Shown: one piece after another, positions 59,510 through 64,000 of the stretch | How positions within the stretch are numbered: position 1 is the first letter of the stretch | Layout: each line of letters starts with the position of its first letter | From: JANXAZ01 sp964504655 | GTDB taxonomy: Bacteria > Pseudomonadota > Alphaproteobacteria > Geminicoccales > Geminicoccaceae | Assembly: GCA_964504655.1 (NCBI GenBank) | Contig: CAZDFD010000011.1 | Coordinates: 1-64,000, forward strand | Direction: 5' to 3' | Length of the DNA: 64,000 bases | Program-made: the position numbers and the translations under genes | Notes under the pieces: generated by a model | Database searches by the model: none | Seen by the model: the letters and a program-made list of their open reading frames with translations, nothing else | What the model was told of the DNA's origin: nothing

Positions 59510-60214
59510 GTGCATCGTCGTCATCTGCTCGCGGGTCTCGGGACCACGCTCCTGATCGGGTCGCGCGCCTGGGCGCAGGCTCCGGCCGGCCCGCACGGGC
59601 TGCCACCTCTGTCCTACGCCACGGCCGCGCTCGAGCCGCACATCGACGCGCGGACCATGGAGCTGCACCACGGCCGGCACCATCAGGCCTACGTCAACAA
59701 CCTGAACGCCGCCCTCAAGGACCATGGCGAGGCGGCCAAGCTGCCGCTGCACGAGCTCGTGGCCAAGCTCGGCGAGCTGCCGGAGAGCATCCGCACGGCG
59801 GTCCGCAACAATGGCGGAGGGCACGCCAACCACAGCATGTTCTGGCAGATCATGGGACCCGGCGGCGGCCAGCCGACGGGCGCGCTCGAGGAGGCCGTCC
59901 GCCGCGATTTCGGCGGCCTCGACAAGCTCCAGGAGCAGTTCAACGCGGCCGGCCTGCGGGTCTTCGGCTCGGGCTGGGTGTTCGTGACCGTGGACGGCGC
60001 CGGCAAGCTCGCGCTCGTCACCCGCCCCAACCAGGACACGCCCCTGATGGAAGGCGGCCGGGTCCTGTTCGGCAACGACGTCTGGGAGCACGCCTACTAC
60101 CTGCTCTACCAGAACCGTCGCGCCGATTACCTCAAGGCGTGGTGGAACGTCGTCAACTGGCAGAAGGTCGGCGAGCGCTACGCCGCCGCCAAGGCGGGCA
60201 CGCTCACCGTCTGA
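59510..60214 (+). CDS. Exported Mn-type superoxide dismutase
   Basis: This 234-residue SOD has an N-terminal export signal (RRHLLAGLGTTLLIGSRAWAQ). It starts at GTG 59510, with GAGGGGGG six bases upstream. The metal ligands are H53, H108, D190 and H194. G104 before the second His and Q175 in NQDTPLM follow the Mn-type pattern rather than the Fe-type. The protein is therefore expected in the periplasm, turning superoxide into peroxide and oxygen. Most bacterial Mn-SODs are cytoplasmic, so the signal is notable. It is divergent from the peptide operon and convergent with leuB. Confidence 0.9.
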   Translation: MHRRHLLAGLGTTLLIGSRAWAQAPAGPHGLPPLSYATAALEPHIDARTMELHHGRHHQAYVNNLNAALKDHGEAAKLPLHELVAKLGELPESIRTAVRNNGGGHANHSMFWQIMGPGGGQPTGALEEAVRRDFGGLDKLQEQFNAAGLRVFGSGWVFVTVDGAGKLALVTRPNQDTPLMEGGRVLFGNDVWEHAYYLLYQNRRADYLKAWWNVVNWQKVGERYAAAKAGTLTV

Positions 60215-60230
60215 GCCGGCGGCGGGCGGC

Positions 60231-61334
60231 TCAGCCGACGGCGTCGAGCGCCTCGAGCACGCGCGTGCCCATCTCGGCCGTGGTCACGCGCGTGCAGCCG
60301 GGCTGCAGGATGTCGGCGGTCCGGTAGCCCTGCTCGAGGACCCGGGCGACCGCACGTTCGAGGCGATCCGCCTCGGCCGGCAGCGCCAGGCTGTAGCGCA
60401 GCAGCATCGCGAAGGAGAGGATGCAGGCCAGGGGATTGGCGATCCCCTGGCCGGCGATGTCCGGGGCGCTGCCGTGCACCGGCTCGTAGAGCGCCTTCCT
60501 GCGCCCGTCCGGCCCCGGCGCCCCGAGCGAGGCCGAGGGCAGCATGCCGAGCGAGCCCGTGAGCATCGCGGCGCAGTCGGACAACAGGTCGCCGAACAGG
60601 TTGTCGGTGACGATGACGTCGAACTGCTTGGGCCGGCGCACGAGCTGCATGGCGCAGTTGTCGGCGTACATGTGCTCGAGCGCGACGTCCGCGAAGTCGC
60701 GGTCGTGGAGCGCCTGGACGACCTCGCGCCAGAGGACGCCCGTGTGCATGACGTTGGCCTTCTCGACCGAGGTCACCCGGCCCCGCCGCAACCGCGCCAG
60801 CTCGAAGGCGACGCGCGCGATCCGCTCGATCTCGGAGCTCGTGTAGACCTGCGTGTCGACCGCCCGGCGCTGGCCGTCGGGCAGGCTCTCGATGCCGCGC
60901 GGCTCGCCGAAATAGACCCCACCCGTGAGCTCCCTGAGGATCAGGATGTCGAGCCCCTCGACGAGTTCGCGCTTCAGGCTCGAGGCCTCGGCGAGCGCCG
61001 GGAAGACGATCGCCGGGCGCAGATTGGCGAACAGCCCGAGTTCCTTGCGCAGGCGCAGGAGCCCGCGCTCGGGCTTCTGTGCGAAGGGCAGGGAATCGTA
61101 TTTGGGTCCACCGACGGCACCGAACATCACGGTGCCGATCGCCTGGGCCCGGGCGAGGGTCGCCTCGGCGAGCGGTGTGCCGTGGCGGTCGTAGGCGGCG
61201 CCACCCACGAGATCCTCCTCGACCCGGATCGCGAGCTGGCGCTGCCCGTACCAGCCGATCACCCGGCGCACTTCCTCCATGACCTCGGGTCCGATCCCGT
61301 CGCCGGGAAGGAACAGGATGGTGCGCTCGCTCAT
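60231..61334 (-). CDS. leuB: 3-isopropylmalate dehydrogenase
   Basis: This 367-residue enzyme performs the third step of leucine synthesis, the NAD-dependent oxidative decarboxylation of 3-isopropylmalate. It has FLPGDGIGPEVM, the RELTGGVYFGEPRG block, SVEKANVMHTGVLW, and YADNCAMQLVRRPKQFDVIVTDNLFGDLLSD with the metal Asp residues. It ends in EPVHGSAPDIAGQGIANP. It lies 43 bases after leuD. leuC is not present in the window. The length is normal. Confidence 0.95.
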   Translation of the reverse strand: MSERTILFLPGDGIGPEVMEEVRRVIGWYGQRQLAIRVEEDLVGGAAYDRHGTPLAEATLARAQAIGTVMFGAVGGPKYDSLPFAQKPERGLLRLRKELGLFANLRPAIVFPALAEASSLKRELVEGLDILILRELTGGVYFGEPRGIESLPDGQRRAVDTQVYTSSEIERIARVAFELARLRRGRVTSVEKANVMHTGVLWREVVQALHDRDFADVALEHMYADNCAMQLVRRPKQFDVIVTDNLFGDLLSDCAAMLTGSLGMLPSASLGAPGPDGRRKALYEPVHGSAPDIAGQGIANPLACILSFAMLLRYSLALPAEADRLERAVARVLEQGYRTADILQPGCTRVTTAEMGTRVLEALDAVG

Positions 61335-61377
61335 GCGCGGCTCTCTCGCTCGCGGGCGGGGGACGGGGGGCGGCGGC

Positions 61378-62001
61378 TCAGCCGCGGGCCGGCTCGAGCC
61401 AGGGCATCTCGCGGCGCCGGCGCGCCTCGAAGCCGGCGATCTTGTCGACCTTCTCCATGGTCAAGCCGACCTCGTCGAGCCCGTTCAACAGGCAGTGCTT
61501 CTTGAACGGGTCGATGTCGAAGCGGATCGGCGCGTTGCCGGTCGGGCGGCGGATCTCCTGGCGCTCGAGGTCGATCTCGAAGGTCGGGTCGGCGGCGGTC
61601 TCGGCCTCCTTGGCGAGCAGCTCGACGTCCTCAGGGGGCAGGGTGATCAGCAGCATGCCGTTCTTGAAGGCGTTGTTGTAGAAGATGTCGGCGAAGGAGG
61701 GCGCGATCACGCAGCGGATGCCGTAGTCGAGGAGCGCCCACGGCGCGTGCTCGCGCGAGCTGCCGCAGCCGAAGTTCTCCCCGGCGATCAGCACCTGGGC
61801 GCGTCGGTAGCGCTCCTGGTTGAGGACGAAGTCGGGCCGCTCCCGGCCCTGATCGTCGAAGCGCAGGGTCTCGAACAGCGCCACGCCGAGGCCGGTCCGC
61901 TTGATCGTCTTGAGATGGCGGGCCGGGATGATCTTGTCGGTGTCGACGTTGATCGCGGGGAATGGCGCCGCGGTGCCGCGGAGCGTGGTGAAGGGCTGCA
62001 T
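61378..62001 (-). CDS. leuD: 3-isopropylmalate dehydratase small subunit
   Basis: This 207-residue swivel-domain subunit has the start PFTTLRGTAAPFPAINVDTDKIIPARHLK, the AGENFGCGSSREHAPWALLDYG motif and a C-terminal DPFKKHCLLNGLDEVGLT. With LeuC it interconverts 2- and 3-isopropylmalate. The ATG at 62001 matches the normal length of the family, but no convincing ribosome-binding site precedes it. The same reading frame continues upstream without a stop into a membrane protein frame up to 63033. It may be made as a separate protein or as part of a 551-residue fusion. Confidence 0.92.
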   Translation of the reverse strand: MQPFTTLRGTAAPFPAINVDTDKIIPARHLKTIKRTGLGVALFETLRFDDQGRERPDFVLNQERYRRAQVLIAGENFGCGSSREHAPWALLDYGIRCVIAPSFADIFYNNAFKNGMLLITLPPEDVELLAKEAETAADPTFEIDLERQEIRRPTGNAPIRFDIDPFKKHCLLNGLDEVGLTMEKVDKIAGFEARRRREMPWLEPARG

Positions 62002-63033
62002 GGCGGAGATCCGGCTCGGTCGCCGCTCGTCTTTAGGCGGTTCGGCAGACGCCAGCAACCCGCCGGCCGGGGCAGGAGCGTCCCGCGCCGGGCTGCGCAC
62101 GGCGCGATCGACGAGGCGGGCGAGCATCGTCCCCCAGATCGCCAGGAAGAGCGGCGCCAGCACCTGGAAGAGGGGATCGTTGCCGAGCCGGGCGAGCGCC
62201 GAGGCCCGCAGCACGATCGGCTCGAGGTCGGCCCGGACGATCCGGGTCGCCCCGGCCGCGGCATGGAACACGAGCCGGATCGCGCCGTCCTCGGCGAGCC
62301 GCAGGATCCCGTCGCCCTCGGCCTGCCGGCCGCCCGCCCCGGCGCTCGCGAAGCGGACCCGGTCGCCGGGCAGGAGCACGCGGGCGCCGGCCTCGAAGAC
62401 CGTCGAGCCCAGGACGTCGCGGGCGAGGGTGGCGACCCGGCCCTCGCGCAGGAGCCGGGGCGGGGCGACCCGCGCGTCGCCGGCGAGCCCGCCGAGCACC
62501 ACCGCGCCCCTGAAGGCGAGGCTCGGGCTCTCCGGTCCGCCGCGCAGCTCGAGGACGAGCGTCTCGCCGTCGAGGTCGACCCGGCGGCCGCCGAGCCAGG
62601 CGGTGGCAGGGTGGCAGGGCGGCTCCCCGGCACCATTCGCCGCGACCCGGCAGCGCTCCGGGCTCGCGAACTCGGCGGCGACGATCCCGGGCCGGGTCGT
62701 CTCGAGGCCGATCCGGACCGAGCCCCGAAAGACCAGCGGGGCCCCGTCGCGCCCGTCGTCGGCCGGCGCCGCCACGGCCTCGACCGTGCCGTCCGCGCGA
62801 ACCACGGACGCGGCCTCGGCGACCACCCACCAGTTGGTCTCGCGCGCGAGGTCGCTCTCGATCTCGAGCACCTCGGTGGTGGCCTCGACCCGCACCAGCG
62901 CCTGCACCGGCCAGAGGTGGAGCAGGCTCACGAACAGCGCCGGCAGGCCGAGCGCGATGGCCAGGATCTGCAGCCAGCGCAGCGCCGCCGCCGCCCGCGG
63001 TCGCCGCCCGCTCCAAGGTCGCCGCCCGCTCAC
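62002..63033 (-). CDS. Membrane protein frame fused in phase to leuD
   Basis: 344 codons from GTG at 63033 run in frame into leuD with no stop. The N-terminus has a strong membrane helix (about 17-45). A central beta-rich, probably periplasmic part (about 55-280) follows, with LVLELRGGPESPSLAFRGAVVLGG and RLVFHAAAGATRIVRADL. A second helix is at about 283-305 (LAPLFLAIWGTML), followed by a polar linker rich in P, A and R just before the LeuD Met. I do not recognise the family. A TAA exists in another frame at 62033-62035, so a nearby frameshift could have removed the true stop. An in-frame fusion is the literal reading. Confidence 0.6.
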
Positions 63034-63060
63034 GGCTGCCGAAGCCGCCGCCGGATCGCC

Positions 63061-63789
63061 TCAGCCACCGGGCGGGCGCAGCGGAACGCGGTCGACGACC
63101 GTACCGCTGCGCAGCTCGACATAGGCCTCGGCGAGCCCTGCGCTCTCGGCGAGTTCGATCGTGCAGACCTTGTCGAAGACGACGAGGTCGTCGGTGGCGA
63201 GCGAGCGGCACGCGGCGCGGCGCGGCCGGCCGTCGCCGCCCGGCACGACCAGGGTGGCGGCGCTGCGGCCACTGCTCACGAGCGCGGTCAGCCATCGCGG
63301 CACGCCCGTGGCGCCGGCCACGGCCGGGCCCGCCTCGGCCGGCGTCACCGCCAGGATCCGCCGCGGGCCGCCGTCGCAGCGCTCCGCCAGATAGACGAGC
63401 ACCGCCAGGAATTCCGCGTCCTTGGCGGGGACGGGCACGGCCCGCGGCCGGCGCAGCTCGAGCACCACCGGTCCGCGCCGCCCTCCGCGCGGCTCGTCGA
63501 ACCAGGCGAAGTAGCTGCCGTCCCGGCTCTCGAGGCGGCCGCACAGCCGCGGCTCGGGGGCCTCGGGCAGCACCACGCCGAGGCGGTCCAGGGGCCGGAG
63601 CGGGGCGCCGTCGCCGCCACCGAGCGTCAGGCCGACGACCGCGTTCCGCGCCACCGGCCTGAACCCGCTCGTCGCCGCCCGGTCCCGGGTCTGCTCGAGC
63701 AGCGTCACCGGCACGATCTCGGGTGCGCCGGCTGCAGCCTCGGTCGCGCCGAGCAGAAGCAGCAGCATCGGGAGGTGGACGGGAGGCAT
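63061..63789 (-). CDS. Exported protein of unknown function
   Basis: This 242-residue protein has a short signal peptide (LPMLLLLLGATEAAAG) and no further membrane helix. The body has a mix of beta-like segments, such as NAVVGLTLGGGDGAPLRPLDRLGVVLPEAPEPRLCGRL and GPVVLELRRPRAV, and four cysteines that could form disulfides. It precedes the membrane protein-leuD frame by 27 bases on the same strand and probably shares its transcript. The family was not recognised; a secreted or periplasmic role is inferred from the signal only. Confidence 0.65.
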   Translation of the reverse strand: MPPVHLPMLLLLLGATEAAAGAPEIVPVTLLEQTRDRAATSGFRPVARNAVVGLTLGGGDGAPLRPLDRLGVVLPEAPEPRLCGRLESRDGSYFAWFDEPRGGRRGPVVLELRRPRAVPVPAKDAEFLAVLVYLAERCDGGPRRILAVTPAEAGPAVAGATGVPRWLTALVSSGRSAATLVVPGGDGRPRRAACRSLATDDLVVFDKVCTIELAESAGLAEAYVELRSGTVVDRVPLRPPGG

Positions 63790-63879
63790 GCGGACCTCGC
63801 CGGGGCCGGACGCCCGGTCAGCCTAGCCCCGGGCCAAAGACCGCGCCATGGCGTGCCGCCGCCGGCGGCACCCGAGGGC

Positions 63880-63908
63880 TTGACGACGGCGAAGGAAAGG
63901 ATTATGGT
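63880..63908 (+). promoter_or_regulatory. Sigma-70-type promoter
   Basis: TTGACG (63880-63885), a 17-base spacer and TATGGT (63903-63908) form a near-consensus promoter. They lie 42 bases before the ATG of the gene that starts at 63951. AT content is clearly higher than around it. Confidence 0.75.
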
Positions 63909-63950
63909 CTCATATCAGGACGGGGCAAACCCCAGCAGGGAGGACGGCCG

Positions 63951-64000
63951 ATGCCGGGACCGCAGCCCTTCGCGATCAAGGATCCCGAGGTCACCCACGT
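63951..64000 (+). CDS. 5' end of a gene cut by the window
   Basis: ATG at 63951, preceded by GGGAGGA seven bases upstream and a sigma-70 promoter. The first residues read MPGPQPFAIKDPEVTH; too little is present to name a family. It is likely real, given the strong promoter and ribosome-binding site. Confidence 0.6.
   Translation, partial: MPGPQPFAIKDPEVTH

Noticed and set aside
1..64000. tRNA, rRNA, insertion sequences or prophage genes
   Set aside because: No T-loop-like GGTTCGAATCC with matching arms, no transposase or integrase motifs and no terminal inverted repeats were seen by eye; a covariance-model search would be needed to be certain about small RNAs.

Overview
This window is a very GC-rich stretch of bacterial chromosome. 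Almost every third codon position is G or C, and genes are packed head to tail with ATGA, GTGA or TGATG overlaps. The gene families fit an alphaproteobacterium, most likely Rhodospirillales or Geminicoccales: a PHA synthase and phasin, a host-attachment protein, a long LOG-family protein, a GldG/DUF4340 transporter cluster, and an FNR-type box before hemN. This placement is inference from families, because no rRNA or tRNA is present. Two runs of exactly 100 N (5320-5419 and 10374-10473) show that the sequence is a scaffold, probably from a draft or metagenome assembly. I see no insertion sequence, prophage, CRISPR array or integrase. This is mostly housekeeping and nutrient-scavenging chromosome rather than an island.

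Layout, 1-14 kb: a lutABC-type lactate oxidation operon with an Smr protein (minus); a FolM-like SDR, an unidentified small ORF, a 23-bp tandem repeat and a small exported c-type cytochrome (plus); phaC with a downstream hairpin; an ECF sigma/anti-sigma pair; and on the minus strand a 1,099-residue SAM-cyclase-ATPase-TPR signalling protein. That last gene runs into an HpcH/HpaI aldolase once the second gap is closed.

14-30 kb: a four-gene ABC exporter-like set (ATPase, ABC-2 permease, GldG-like, DUF4340); hemN behind a perfect FNR box; asnB, corA, a thioesterase and an orphan molybdenum hydroxylase large subunit; then a beta-CASP nuclease, a LOG-family hydrolase and the phasin, with a promoter, a PhaR-like site and a terminator.

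30-47 kb: a TetR regulator and 3-hydroxyacyl-CoA dehydrogenase; a long minus-strand train ridA-dadA-racemase-Lon protease-USP-like protein-small protein-host-attachment protein; SDRs and an alpha/beta hydrolase; a polyamine-type ABC operon ending in an acyl-CoA ligase, divergent from a LysR regulator that has a nested palindrome in front of it.

47-64 kb: a decayed Uma2-like fragment; an ATC-hydrolase-like protein; a five-gene sugar or polyol operon (aldolase, FGGY kinase, binding protein, two permeases) without its ATPase; a complete peptide ABC operon; an exported Mn-type superoxide dismutase; leuB and leuD, with leuD in open frame with an upstream membrane protein; an exported unknown protein; and the start of a further gene behind a clear sigma-70 promoter.

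Taken together the genes describe a heterotroph that stores PHA, imports peptides, polyamine-like compounds and sugars, oxidises lactate and D-amino acids, and switches part of its haem synthesis by oxygen. I found no clearly new multi-gene system. The best leads are the cyclase-aldolase coupling, the membrane protein-LeuD open frame, the sugar operon of unknown substrate, and the RidA/DadA/racemase train joined to a Lon-type protease.
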